Shown here: positions 16,564 through 24,883 of the stretch, one piece after another | Layout of the letters: each line of letters opens with the position of its first letter | Numbering within the stretch: position 1 is the stretch's first letter | Assembly: GCA_965660075.1 (NCBI GenBank) | Contig: CBFHYO010000019.1 | Span: forward strand, 1-64,000 | Direction: 5' to 3' | Source: CAYYFV01 sp965660075 | GTDB taxonomy: Bacteria; Patescibacteriota; Gracilibacteria; UBA1369; GCA-2718715 | Length of the DNA: 64,000 nucleotides | Made by a program: the position numbers and the translations under genes | Notes under the pieces: generated by a model | Database searches by the model: none | Seen by the model: the letters and a program-made list of their open reading frames with translations, nothing else | What the model was told of the DNA's origin: nothing

Positions 16564-18036
16564 TTATAAACCGATTAATTTACGAATTTCATTTGTATTT
16601 TGGAGGAGTTTGTGGTCTTTTCTGAGTTGTTTTTTAACTTTGTTAAATGCATGCATAGCAGTTGTGTGATTACGGCCGCCAAGTAAAGTACCAATTTTTT
16701 CAAATGAATAATTGTAATCATTACGAAGCACATAAATACAAATCTGACGAGGAATCATGATATCACGAGAACGCTTAGCCCCTACTATATCAGATCTGGT
16801 CAAATTAAAATAATCAGCAACAAAATCTATAACCTCATCTGGAGACTGAACAAAGTCACGACGATTCTCTTGAACCATTTGATAATTAGTTGAAGGCGCT
16901 AATTTACCTAGTTTTGTAAGTAACTTACTAACGGATTGTATACTTGGCAAAACACCTTCTAATTGAGATTGTGCAACAACTTGTACTAAAACACCCTCAA
17001 GTTCACGAATTGAGGAATGAACATTAGAAGCAATAAACTCTAAAACATCAGACGGAATTAAAACTTCTAAGTCAGCAGCTTTCTTAAGCAAAATCGCTAG
17101 ACAAGTTTCATAGTCAGGGAAAGTTACATCTACAATCATACCCATTTCGAAACGAGAAACCAATCTACTCTCAACCCCACTTAAATCTTTAGGTGGTTTG
17201 TCAGAACTAATAATAATTTGCTTATTGGCGTGATATAACTCGTTAAATGTATGGAAAAACTCTTCTTGTGTTCTCCCCTTACCTGCTAAAAATTGAATAT
17301 CATCAATAATCAAACAGTCAACATTTCTATATTTATTTCTAAAGGCACGAACACTATTTTTTTTAATACTTTCAACAATTTCATTAGTAAATTTTTCAGC
17401 TGTTACATATGCCACATAGTTAGATGTTGGACGCTGACAAATAGCGTTACCAGTCGCTTGCAACAAGTGTGTCTTACCCAGACCTACATCACCATAAATA
17501 AACAAAGGGTTATAAGCCATACCAGGCTTTTTAGCTACAGCACAACAAGCAGCATGCGCTAAACGACTATTTGAACCCACTACAAAACTATCAAGAGAAT
17601 ATTTAGGATTTAAAGTAATATTTACAGTTCTAGTCTGACTAGTTGAAGGAGTAGGGACAACTACATGATTAGAATTTAATGCCTGAGAACTAACCTTCTG
17701 TTGATTGGCAACTACTGTAGATACTTTTCTTGGCTTACGAGCAGCTTGATTAAAAAAAGTACGCAAATCAACTCCACCTTCGTTCACTAACGATGAGTCA
17801 GTTTTAAAATTTACATTCACAGGTAAATTTAATTCTTTTAATGAGTCACGAATAAAATTAACATATTTCTTCTTAAACCACTCCTCTGCAAAAATACTTG
17901 GAAGACCAATGGTCACTGTATTGTCATCTAAAGCTACTATATTAGTATCTTGAAACCACACTAAGAAATCAGTCTTTTTAATTTTACTGGATAGTGAACT
18001 TAAGACACTTTTCCAGGTATCTGTGTGTACAGTCAT
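16564..18036 (-). CDS. dnaA: Chromosomal replication initiator DnaA
   Basis: 490 residues with domain I (about 1-85), a linker (about 86-135), the AAA+ domain with Walker A GDVGLGKT (182-189) and Walker B DCLIIDDIQFLAGK, and a domain IV helix-turn-helix ending in GRNHTTAMHAFNKVKK, the DnaA signature that reads DnaA boxes. It lies within a dense operon with rseP upstream (2-base gap) and not beside dnaN. No DnaA-box cluster was noticed nearby and base skew does not flip, so this is probably not the origin. Confidence 0.97.
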   Translation of the reverse strand: MTVHTDTWKSVLSSLSSKIKKTDFLVWFQDTNIVALDDNTVTIGLPSIFAEEWFKKKYVNFIRDSLKELNLPVNVNFKTDSSLVNEGGVDLRTFFNQAARKPRKVSTVVANQQKVSSQALNSNHVVVPTPSTSQTRTVNITLNPKYSLDSFVVGSNSRLAHAACCAVAKKPGMAYNPLFIYGDVGLGKTHLLQATGNAICQRPTSNYVAYVTAEKFTNEIVESIKKNSVRAFRNKYRNVDCLIIDDIQFLAGKGRTQEEFFHTFNELYHANKQIIISSDKPPKDLSGVESRLVSRFEMGMIVDVTFPDYETCLAILLKKAADLEVLIPSDVLEFIASNVHSSIRELEGVLVQVVAQSQLEGVLPSIQSVSKLLTKLGKLAPSTNYQMVQENRRDFVQSPDEVIDFVADYFNLTRSDIVGAKRSRDIMIPRQICIYVLRNDYNYSFEKIGTLLGGRNHTTAMHAFNKVKKQLRKDHKLLQNTNEIRKLIGL

Positions 18037-18038
18037 AT

Positions 18039-19544
18039 CTACAACCTAATAATATCAAATATTGAAATAATTATAATCAAAAATAATAAAATAATAAATC
18101 CAATTCCATGAATTAATGCTTCGTATTTTGGATTTAATGGTCTAGCTCTAAAAGCTTCTATTATTACAAACAACAATCTACCACCATCAAGCGCCGGAAA
18201 AGGTAGAATATTAACAACAGCTAGTGTCAAAGAAATCATTGCTATAAAACTCAAAAGAGCCGTGCCTCCAATCCCAACAAATTCATATCCTGTTTGAAAA
18301 ACCTTAATCGGTCCACCAACTTGCTCTGATACAGTAAAGCTAGAAAAAATACCCGCAAAGGTTCCAACAATAGATTTAGCAGACAAAACAGCAACATCTG
18401 AACCTATTTGCAAAGCTTTAAATGGAGCTACATACCAAGAATATTTTTCGATCGGTTTATTTACAAGACTAAAATCACTCATTGTAAAAGTATAATCGAA
18501 ATCTAGACCAGCAGACTTATAAACAGGCTGTAAATAAACTCCAATAGCACCATTCTCGTCGGGTGTGATTTGATAAGTTTTCATAACACCATCAACTAAA
18601 AAAGTATAAGTTAAGAAACTTTCATTAGAGGAGCTTAATTCTTCTAAAGCTAAGGCTGGGATATTTTCCGCGTTTGTAATTTTTTTAGAATTTATAGACA
18701 CCAACTCACTGCCAACTGGCAAAAGAGCTTTATCAGCTGGTGAACCTGCAACAACTTGCGATACTACAGATGATCTGACCGGCAAATTATACTCAACCAT
18801 TTCCAAGTTAGAACCTCTGAGTACTTCAAAAAATAAAGTAGATTCCTCACTTTTTAAAGTATAAAAATCTTGATCCGAAAAAACAATCTTGTCATTTACA
18901 GATAAAATCAAATCTCCTGATTTCATTGGAGCAAAATTTGAACTAACAACACTCATTGTAGGCAAACTAACTTTTGGGTATAAAGTATAGTCAGGTACAA
19001 TCATATTTTCTGTAAACTCCTTAGGACCATTAATATTCTCAAACGTAGTTATAGATTCATCTTTATAGATTACTGAATCAACTAGGTCTTTATCAGATGA
19101 AGTCTTAACCACCTCCCCATAAGTCAAGGTAGTTTGAGGTGAATTAATAAGCGATTGAAAATCCTGTTGATTTAAAACCAAAGGATCAGAACCAACAATT
19201 AAATTAATTGTAATTAAAATCCAGAACACTAAAAAATTCATCAACACACCAGCGCAAATAATCTTAGTTTTTTGCCAAGGAGTTTTTGATACAAAAGAAG
19301 TTTGATCATTTAAAAGTGTAGAATCCGACGAATCTTCACCATGCAATCTGACAAAACCACCAAGTGGAAGCAATCCGAATTTGAACAAAGTGCCAAACTT
19401 TCTTTTAGAATAGATAAAAGGAGCGAAACCAATCGCAAAATCATGAACCTTTACTCCATTTCTCTTGGCAACAATATAATGACCAAATTCGTGAATTAGG
19501 ATTAGAAAAAAAACGATAAAAATTACAGCTAAAACTTTCAACAT
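18039..19544 (-). CDS. rseP: Site-2 intramembrane metalloprotease RseP
   Basis: 501 residues. The zinc site HEFGH is in the first membrane segment (about 19-23), followed by APFIYSKRKFGTLFKFGLLPLGGFVRLHG. A region of about 270 residues that includes a PDZ-like part follows. The C-terminal NILPFPALDGGRLL supplies the third zinc ligand. Such proteases cleave membrane anchors of regulators or leftover signal peptides. The start shares a base with the frr stop (TAATG). The middle region is longer than in a one-PDZ family member of about 350-450 residues. Confidence 0.93.
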   Translation of the reverse strand: MLKVLAVIFIVFFLILIHEFGHYIVAKRNGVKVHDFAIGFAPFIYSKRKFGTLFKFGLLPLGGFVRLHGEDSSDSTLLNDQTSFVSKTPWQKTKIICAGVLMNFLVFWILITINLIVGSDPLVLNQQDFQSLINSPQTTLTYGEVVKTSSDKDLVDSVIYKDESITTFENINGPKEFTENMIVPDYTLYPKVSLPTMSVVSSNFAPMKSGDLILSVNDKIVFSDQDFYTLKSEESTLFFEVLRGSNLEMVEYNLPVRSSVVSQVVAGSPADKALLPVGSELVSINSKKITNAENIPALALEELSSSNESFLTYTFLVDGVMKTYQITPDENGAIGVYLQPVYKSAGLDFDYTFTMSDFSLVNKPIEKYSWYVAPFKALQIGSDVAVLSAKSIVGTFAGIFSSFTVSEQVGGPIKVFQTGYEFVGIGGTALLSFIAMISLTLAVVNILPFPALDGGRLLFVIIEAFRARPLNPKYEALIHGIGFIILLFLIIIISIFDIIRL

Positions 19545-20104
19545 TAGACTTTCATTATTTCAGCCTCTTTGTTTTTTAAAGCTTCATCAATTTTTGAGTT
19601 TGCAGTATCTACTTCAGCTTGTAATTTTTTTTCTAAACCAGTTAAATCATCTTTTGTGATTTCACCAGCCGATTCCAACTCTTTAAATTTTTGTTGAGCT
19701 TTCTGACGAGCTTTACGAACAGAAACCTTAACATCTTCAGCTTGTGATTTTAATTGCTTACAGATTTGAACACGTCTTTCTTCGGTTAAAGGCGGAAAAA
19801 CAATTAAAATTGTTTCACCCATATTGCTTGGATTCAACCCTAGATTTGCAGCTTGAATACCAGACTCTATATCTTTAATAGTAGATCTATCAAAAGGTTT
19901 AATACTCAAGGTTTGAGCATCTGTAGGAGAAATTACCGCTAGAGATTTTAGTGGCTGAGTCATACCATAAGCAGATATCTGAACATCCTCCAAAAGAGCC
20001 GGAGAAGCTTTTCCAGCTTGAACTTTAGAATATTCTAACTTTTGAAAATCTAAAGATTTTTGAAAATCGTTTTTCACTTCATTTAAAACTGTTGTTGAAT
20101 CCAT
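19544..20104 (-). CDS. frr: Ribosome recycling factor
   Basis: 186 residues, the standard length. It shows KVQAGKASPALLEDVQISAYG, then IKPFDRSTIKDIESGIQAANLGLNPSN and PPLTEERRVQICKQLK, all RRF hallmarks. RRF splits post-termination ribosomes with EF-G. Order pyrH-frr is the classical bacterial arrangement; tsf and rpsB, which usually precede pyrH, are replaced here by a small tail-anchored protein. Confidence 0.97.
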   Translation of the reverse strand: MDSTTVLNEVKNDFQKSLDFQKLEYSKVQAGKASPALLEDVQISAYGMTQPLKSLAVISPTDAQTLSIKPFDRSTIKDIESGIQAANLGLNPSNMGETILIVFPPLTEERRVQICKQLKSQAEDVKVSVRKARQKAQQKFKELESAGEITKDDLTGLEKKLQAEVDTANSKIDEALKNKEAEIMKV

Positions 20105-20118
20105 AAAATTTAAATTAA

Positions 20119-20820
20119 TTAACTTACTAAGGTACCAATACTAGAATCCTGATACACAGATTGCAAGATTTTTGGCTTGCTAAAATCAAAAACTAATATT
20201 GGAAGATCATTTTCCATTGCCATACCAAAAGCCGAAGCATCCATCACTTTCAATTTCTTTGATAGTGCATCAGCAAAACTTAATTCAGAAAAACGTACCG
20301 CATCTGAATGCTTTTGAGGATCTTTATCATAAACACCATCCACTTTAGTTGCTTTATAAACAATGTCACACTCTAATTCTAAAGCACGTAAAACACTAGC
20401 TGAATCAGTAGTAGAATAAGGACTACCAGTTCCACCAGCAAAAACAATTGTTTTACCACGTGATAAAGATTCCCGACAAGATTCTGAATTATATTCATCA
20501 ATATAATCAGCATTACCATAAACAGAAACGGCAGACACCAAGTCCCCTAATTCCTTTAACATTTCTGCAAGCAACACAGCGTTGAAATTAGTTGCAGTCA
20601 TACCAAGTTTATCCGAAATAGTACGAGACAATTTTAGATGTTGATTATCACGAAAACGCCAAAGATTTCCAGCACCGACAACAATTACTAAATCAACATT
20701 ACATTGAGTTTTAAAATCGAAAATAGATTGAGCAACATCATGAATTTTTTGAGGGTCAAAACTATTACCATCAGATGCAAACATTTCACCTGATATTTTT
20801 AATAAAATACGATCATTCAT
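20119..20820 (-). CDS. pyrH: UMP kinase PyrH
   Basis: 233 residues. It phosphorylates UMP to UDP. LLKISGEMFA, VVGAGNLWRFRDN, VFAGGTGSPYSTTDSA and VYKATKVDGVYDKDPQ match the amino-acid-kinase fold of bacterial UMP kinases. The start ATG shares one base with the stop of the upstream small gene. It lies 14 bases before frr. Confidence 0.96.
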   Translation of the reverse strand: MNDRILLKISGEMFASDGNSFDPQKIHDVAQSIFDFKTQCNVDLVIVVGAGNLWRFRDNQHLKLSRTISDKLGMTATNFNAVLLAEMLKELGDLVSAVSVYGNADYIDEYNSESCRESLSRGKTIVFAGGTGSPYSTTDSASVLRALELECDIVYKATKVDGVYDKDPQKHSDAVRFSELSFADALSKKLKVMDASAFGMAMENDLPILVFDFSKPKILQSVYQDSSIGTLVS

Positions 20821-21152
20821 TATACTAAATAAATTAAAAGAATCAGAAAAGATAAAAATAATGCTCCCATCAATCCAACAACCAGGTAGGACATGTTTGG
20901 TGGACTTTCTAAAGGCTCCTCTTCCATACTAGCAAGATCCAATAATAAATCGGCACTAATTTGAATTTTAGAGTCAGAATATTTTTGAGCTACTACATTT
21001 AAATCATTACTGGAAAGAATTTTTAAGAATTTAGAAAGTGTCACCTCAACCTGCCTAGTTGATTTATTAGAAACAGTGGTGCTTTTCTCTACTGAAAGTG
21101 AGTTTTTTCGGTTGATAGAAGAAACCGGGATAATTATCTCAGATTCAGACAT
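20820..21152 (-). CDS. Small tail-anchored membrane protein, unknown
   Basis: 110 residues, not recognised. The first 85 are polar and Ser-rich. About 86-110 form one hydrophobic segment (YLVVGLMGALFLSFLILLIY) ending the protein, the layout of a C-tail anchor with the body in the cytoplasm. It is first in the pyrH-frr-rseP-dnaA-FecR operon and its stop overlaps the pyrH start (TAATG), so its level is tied to essential genes. Confidence 0.65.
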   Translation of the reverse strand: MSESEIIIPVSSINRKNSLSVEKSTTVSNKSTRQVEVTLSKFLKILSSNDLNVVAQKYSDSKIQISADLLLDLASMEEEPLESPPNMSYLVVGLMGALFLSFLILLIYLV

Positions 21153-21178
21153 AACAATGGTTAAATTAAATTACTAAT

Positions 21179-21207
21179 AGAATACAAAATTCAATAAAAA
21201 AAGCCAA
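21179..21207 (-). promoter_or_regulatory. Promoter of the pyrH-dnaA operon
   Basis: TTGGCT (21207-21202), 17 bases, TATTCT (21184-21179). The -35 is part of the 3' arm of the groEL terminator, repeating the terminator-promoter overlap seen after rplY. Expected transcription start is near 21172, about 20 bases before the ATG. Confidence 0.45.
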
Positions 21208-21229
21208 GTAAAATACCTTGGCTTTATAA
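21196..21229 (-). terminator. Rho-independent terminator after groEL
   Basis: Minus-strand arms AAGCCAAG and CTTGGCTT around an 8-base loop, followed by seven T. It lies about 25 bases after the groEL stop. Confidence 0.88.
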
Positions 21230-21250
21230 TTTTTTTAAATTTAAAAGATC

Positions 21251-22879
21251 TTACAATCCCATACCCATTGGAGGCATTGGCATATCTGCAGAATCGTTTT
21301 TTTCTGATTTCAAATCAGAAATAGCAACCTGAGTAGTTAAAAACACAGAAGCAACACTAGTTGCATTTTGCAACGCACACCTAGTTACCTTTTTAGGATC
21401 AACAACACCAAAAGTGAACATATCTCCATACTCATTAGTTTGAGCATTATAACCAAAGTTCTTCTCTGAGTTTTTTATAACATCATTTACAACCACAGCA
21501 CTTTGTTGACCTGCATTTTGGGCAATTTGAGAAAGTGGATAAGTTAATGCAGATTTCACAATATCTACACCAACAAGAAATTCATCTGATCCAGAAACTC
21601 CAGCTAAGACAGATTGAGCACGAGCTAAAGCAGTACCACCACCAGCAACAATACCTTCCTCCACGGCAGCTTTTGTAGCATGTAATGCATCCTCTATTCG
21701 TAATTTTTTTTCTTTAAGTTCTAATTCTGTTGCAGCTCCAACTTTAATAACTCCAACCCCACCAACTAACTTGGCTTTTCTTTCAGCTAACTTCTCTCGG
21801 TCAAACTCGTTAGTAGTTAAATCAAACATAGACTCAATTTCATGAACTCTTTGAGATACAGATTCAGAGCTTCCAGCACCATCTACAATTGTTGTCGAAT
21901 CTTTTGATACTATAACCTTGCGTGCCATACCCAAATCAGACAATGCTACTTGATTTAATTTTAAACCAATCTCATCGGTAACAACATTACCGCCAGTTAA
22001 AATAGCGATATCTTTAAGCATCTCTTTTCTTCTATCTCCAAAAGCAGGAGCTTTAACAGCTACCACATTAAAAGTACCACGCAATTTATTTACAACAAAT
22101 GTTGCCAAAGCATCACCATCCACATCCTCTGCAATAATTAAGATATCTTTACGACCTTCATTTGAAACTTGCTCTAAAACTGGAAGAACATCTTGGATAG
22201 AAGATATTTTTTTATCAGTAATCAAAATATGACAATCATTAATAACAGCTTCCATTCTATTTGTATCAGAAACCATATAAGGAGATATAAAACCATTATC
22301 AAATTGCATTCCTTCTACAACTTCCTTTTCTAATCCCATAGTATTTGATTCTTCTACAGTAATCACACCATCTTTACCAACCATGTGCATGATTTCTGAA
22401 ATCAATTCACCAACCACAGGATCTTGAGCCGATACTGTGGCAACTTGAGCCACCTCATTTTTAGAAGTAATTTCTAGTGAAATGTCTGATAAATAATCGC
22501 ACACAAGTTGAGTCGCATGCTGCATACCATTTTTAACTTCAATTGGATTTGCACCAAAAGCCAATTTTTGCAAACCACTTTTTATCATCGCATATGCTAA
22601 AAGTGTTGCAGTAGTAGTACCATCACCTGCCAGGTTATTGGTTTTGGAAGCTACTTCTTTAACCATTTGAGCACCCATATTTTCAAATTTATCCTCAAGC
22701 TCAATTTCTTCAGCAATTGTAACACCATCATTAGTAATCAAAGGGCCACCGTAAGCCTTATCTAAAATCACATTACGACCCTTAGGTCCAATAGTTACAC
22801 TTACAGCGTCTGCTAATTGTTTAACACCTGCAAATAATGCTTCTTGAGCATCTCGATTCCATTTAATTTGTTTAGGCAT
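21251..22879 (-). CDS. groEL: Chaperonin GroEL
   Basis: 542 residues. Ring-forming ATPase that folds proteins with GroES. VTIGPKGRNVILDK, GDGTTTATLLAYAM and the GVGVIKVGAATELELKEKK and AAVEEGIVAGGGTAL blocks are diagnostic. The C-terminus ends in a Met/Pro/Gly stretch (MPMPPMGMGL), standing in for the usual GGM tail. It follows groES by 7 bases and ends in a strong terminator. Confidence 0.98.
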   Translation of the reverse strand: MPKQIKWNRDAQEALFAGVKQLADAVSVTIGPKGRNVILDKAYGGPLITNDGVTIAEEIELEDKFENMGAQMVKEVASKTNNLAGDGTTTATLLAYAMIKSGLQKLAFGANPIEVKNGMQHATQLVCDYLSDISLEITSKNEVAQVATVSAQDPVVGELISEIMHMVGKDGVITVEESNTMGLEKEVVEGMQFDNGFISPYMVSDTNRMEAVINDCHILITDKKISSIQDVLPVLEQVSNEGRKDILIIAEDVDGDALATFVVNKLRGTFNVVAVKAPAFGDRRKEMLKDIAILTGGNVVTDEIGLKLNQVALSDLGMARKVIVSKDSTTIVDGAGSSESVSQRVHEIESMFDLTTNEFDREKLAERKAKLVGGVGVIKVGAATELELKEKKLRIEDALHATKAAVEEGIVAGGGTALARAQSVLAGVSGSDEFLVGVDIVKSALTYPLSQIAQNAGQQSAVVVNDVIKNSEKNFGYNAQTNEYGDMFTFGVVDPKKVTRCALQNATSVASVFLTTQVAISDLKSEKNDSADMPMPPMGMGL

Positions 22880-22886
22880 AATATAT

Positions 22887-23180
22887 TTAGTTATTAATTA
22901 TTGCGAGTACATCTTTCTCAGATAAGACAAGAACTTTTTGACCATTGATCTCAAAATCATCTGGAGAATATTTACGAAATAAAATTTTATCACCAATACT
23001 AACACTCATAGATTTTGTAGACCCATCATCACGAGTCAGACCAGGACCAACAGCTATCACTTCTCCTTGCCCAGGTTTTTTTTCACCAGTTTCAGGAATA
23101 AAAATCCCAGATGAAGTTTGAGTTTCTTGCATTAATGGTTTGACAATGAGATTGTCGTTTAATGGTTGTAAATTATTCAT
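22887..23180 (-). CDS. groES: Co-chaperonin GroES
   Basis: 97 residues. LNDNLIVKPLMQETQTSSGIFIPE includes the mobile loop, followed by KPGQGEVIAVGPG and GDKILFRKYSPDDFEINGQ. This caps the GroEL chamber. It is first gene of the groESL operon, under a promoter with an overlapping CIRCE operator. The ATG is only 9 bases after the operator, with no Shine-Dalgarno sequence. Confidence 0.97.
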   Translation of the reverse strand: MNNLQPLNDNLIVKPLMQETQTSSGIFIPETGEKKPGQGEVIAVGPGLTRDDGSTKSMSVSIGDKILFRKYSPDDFEINGQKVLVLSEKDVLAIINN

Positions 23181-23189
23181 AAAAAAAAA

Positions 23190-23216
23190 TTAGCACTCTA
23201 TTTAATACAGTGCTAA
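23190..23216 (-). promoter_or_regulatory. CIRCE operator (HrcA-binding site) of groESL
   Basis: TTAGCACTC, 9 bases, CAGTGCTAA. The consensus is TTAGCACTC-9-GAGTGCTAA, so a single mismatch. It lies between promoter and start codon. HrcA repression of heat-shock genes is established for this element; hrcA itself is not in the window. Confidence 0.95.
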
Positions 23217-23243
23217 TTTAACAAAATGAGAGTTAAAAATCAA
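23215..23243 (-). promoter_or_regulatory. Promoter of groESL
   Basis: TTGATT (23243-23238), 17 bases, TAAATT (23220-23215). The -10 overlaps the CIRCE element by 2 bases, so bound HrcA would block transcription. A housekeeping-type promoter, not a sigma-32 type. Confidence 0.7.
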
Positions 23244-23247
23244 GATT

Positions 23248-24759
23248 TTATTCGGCTAACGCCTCAACTCTTCTCTCTCGAACTACAGTAACTTTTACTT
23301 GACCTGAATACTGCATATCTTTTTCAATTTTTTCTGCAATTTGATGAGATAATTTCTTTGATTGCAAATCATCTAGTTTTTCAGCATCTACTACCACACG
23401 AACCTCGCTACCAGTATGAATTGCATAACTTTGAGAAACCCCATCAAAGCTAGAAGCTATATTTTCCAACTCTGTCATACGCTTAACAAAAGTTTCCATA
23501 TTGTTTTTACCTATACCAGGTCTAGAAAGCAACAACTTAGCAGCCATACTGACACAAACAGCTTCTAAATTTTCTCCCATATCATCACCTGCTTGTAAAT
23601 CAATAATTTCACAAAGTTTTTTAGATAAACCAAACTTACGACAAATATCAGCAGAAATATGAGCAAATTGACCCTCTACCTCATGATCGACAGAAACACC
23701 TAAGAACATAAGCAAACCAGCTCTTTTAGAAAGAGAAACATCAGCACCTATTTCAGATGCTATACTGGCAGATAACTTAGCCACATCGACTGAATGCTTT
23801 AGAAGATTTTGTGATTGAATAGTTCTAAATTTTAATCTACCAAGAAGTTGAACTAACTCTGGAGCAAGACCGGCAACACCTGCTTCGAATGCAGCTTTAT
23901 CACCAAGATCAACAATCAAATCATCAACTTCAGATTTTACTTTATCTACCACTTCTTCAATTCTGGCTGGATGAATTCTTCCATCAGTAATCAAACGCTC
24001 TAAACTTACCTTAGCAACATAACGACGGTATAAATCAAAAGCAGAAATTAAGACTACACCAGGCGTATCATCAACTACTACATCAACTCCAGTAACACGT
24101 TCAAAAGCTTGAATGTTTCGTCCATCACGACCAATAATTCGCCCTTTCATATCATCTGAAGGTAAAGTAACAGTTGTCGAAGTATTTTCGGAGGCACAAT
24201 CAGATGCGTATTTTTGCATAGCTAATGCAAGAATTAAACGCGCCTTAGAATCCGCCTCAGCTTTTGCCTGAGCTTCCATTTTTTCAACGTGGTTTAAAAG
24301 CTCATCTTTAAATTCTAATTCAACTTGCTTAATTAACATATCGCGAGCGTCTTGTTTAGACATAGCAGCAACTTTTTCAAGTTCTTGATGCTTACGAGAA
24401 ATCATCTCTGTGATTTGCTTTTGTTCTTTTTCTAAAGAAACAAGTTTAGTTTCGAGATCTTCTTTTTTAGAATCCAATTTTTCTATTTTTTTATCTAATT
24501 GTGATTCTTTTTCAAGAAGACGATTTTCGATACCAGAAAACTCTTTTCTCTTTTGAGACATTAAATTTCGAGCATCATTTTCCATACTATTGGCCTGTTG
24601 TTTTGCTTTTTTTACAATATCGGAAGCATCTTTTTTGGCATTCTCCAAAAAATTATCAGCTTTATTTAATACTGAATTTTTTTTATTTGTTAAAATAACA
24701 CGATCGATAATAAATCCAAGCATAACACCTCCCAATACAAACAATAATTCTAATGACAT
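23248..24759 (-). CDS. rny: RNase Y-like protein with a disrupted HD active site
   Basis: 503 residues from ATG 24759; the frame is open to 24822, but the promoter at 24784-24812 lies inside that extension. An N-terminal membrane segment (about 3-22), a long coiled coil (about 30-180), a KH domain with MKGRIIGRDGRNIQAFERVTG and an HD domain keep RNase Y order. RNase Y is a membrane-bound mRNA endonuclease. The HD dyad is gone: AGLLHDIGK of the family reads AGLLMFLGV (Met351-Phe352), and later metal ligands (AHHGD, ADAISAARPG) read DLQAGDD and AAKLLLSRPG. The rest is well conserved, so it is probably expressed but not catalytic in the usual way. Confidence 0.9.
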   Translation of the reverse strand: MSLELLFVLGGVMLGFIIDRVILTNKKNSVLNKADNFLENAKKDASDIVKKAKQQANSMENDARNLMSQKRKEFSGIENRLLEKESQLDKKIEKLDSKKEDLETKLVSLEKEQKQITEMISRKHQELEKVAAMSKQDARDMLIKQVELEFKDELLNHVEKMEAQAKAEADSKARLILALAMQKYASDCASENTSTTVTLPSDDMKGRIIGRDGRNIQAFERVTGVDVVVDDTPGVVLISAFDLYRRYVAKVSLERLITDGRIHPARIEEVVDKVKSEVDDLIVDLGDKAAFEAGVAGLAPELVQLLGRLKFRTIQSQNLLKHSVDVAKLSASIASEIGADVSLSKRAGLLMFLGVSVDHEVEGQFAHISADICRKFGLSKKLCEIIDLQAGDDMGENLEAVCVSMAAKLLLSRPGIGKNNMETFVKRMTELENIASSFDGVSQSYAIHTGSEVRVVVDAEKLDDLQSKKLSHQIAEKIEKDMQYSGQVKVTVVRERRVEALAE

Positions 24760-24783
24760 ATAAGATGTTAAATTTCTACAATT

Positions 24784-24812
24784 ACTATATAAAAATATTG
24801 CTACATAATCAA
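24784..24812 (-). promoter_or_regulatory. Promoter of rny
   Basis: TTGATT (24812-24807), 17 bases, TATAGT (24789-24784). Expected transcription start near 24777, which supports ATG 24759 as the translation start. Confidence 0.65.
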
Positions 24813-24883
24813 CAAAAAGCACAGATAAATTTAAAATTTTTTTACTTTTATGAATTATAGTTAGATGTTTTAACCAAATTCAT

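Noticed and set aside
24760..24822. Longer RNase Y N-terminus
   Set aside because: A good promoter lies inside it, and the normal RNase Y membrane segment begins at ATG 24759.
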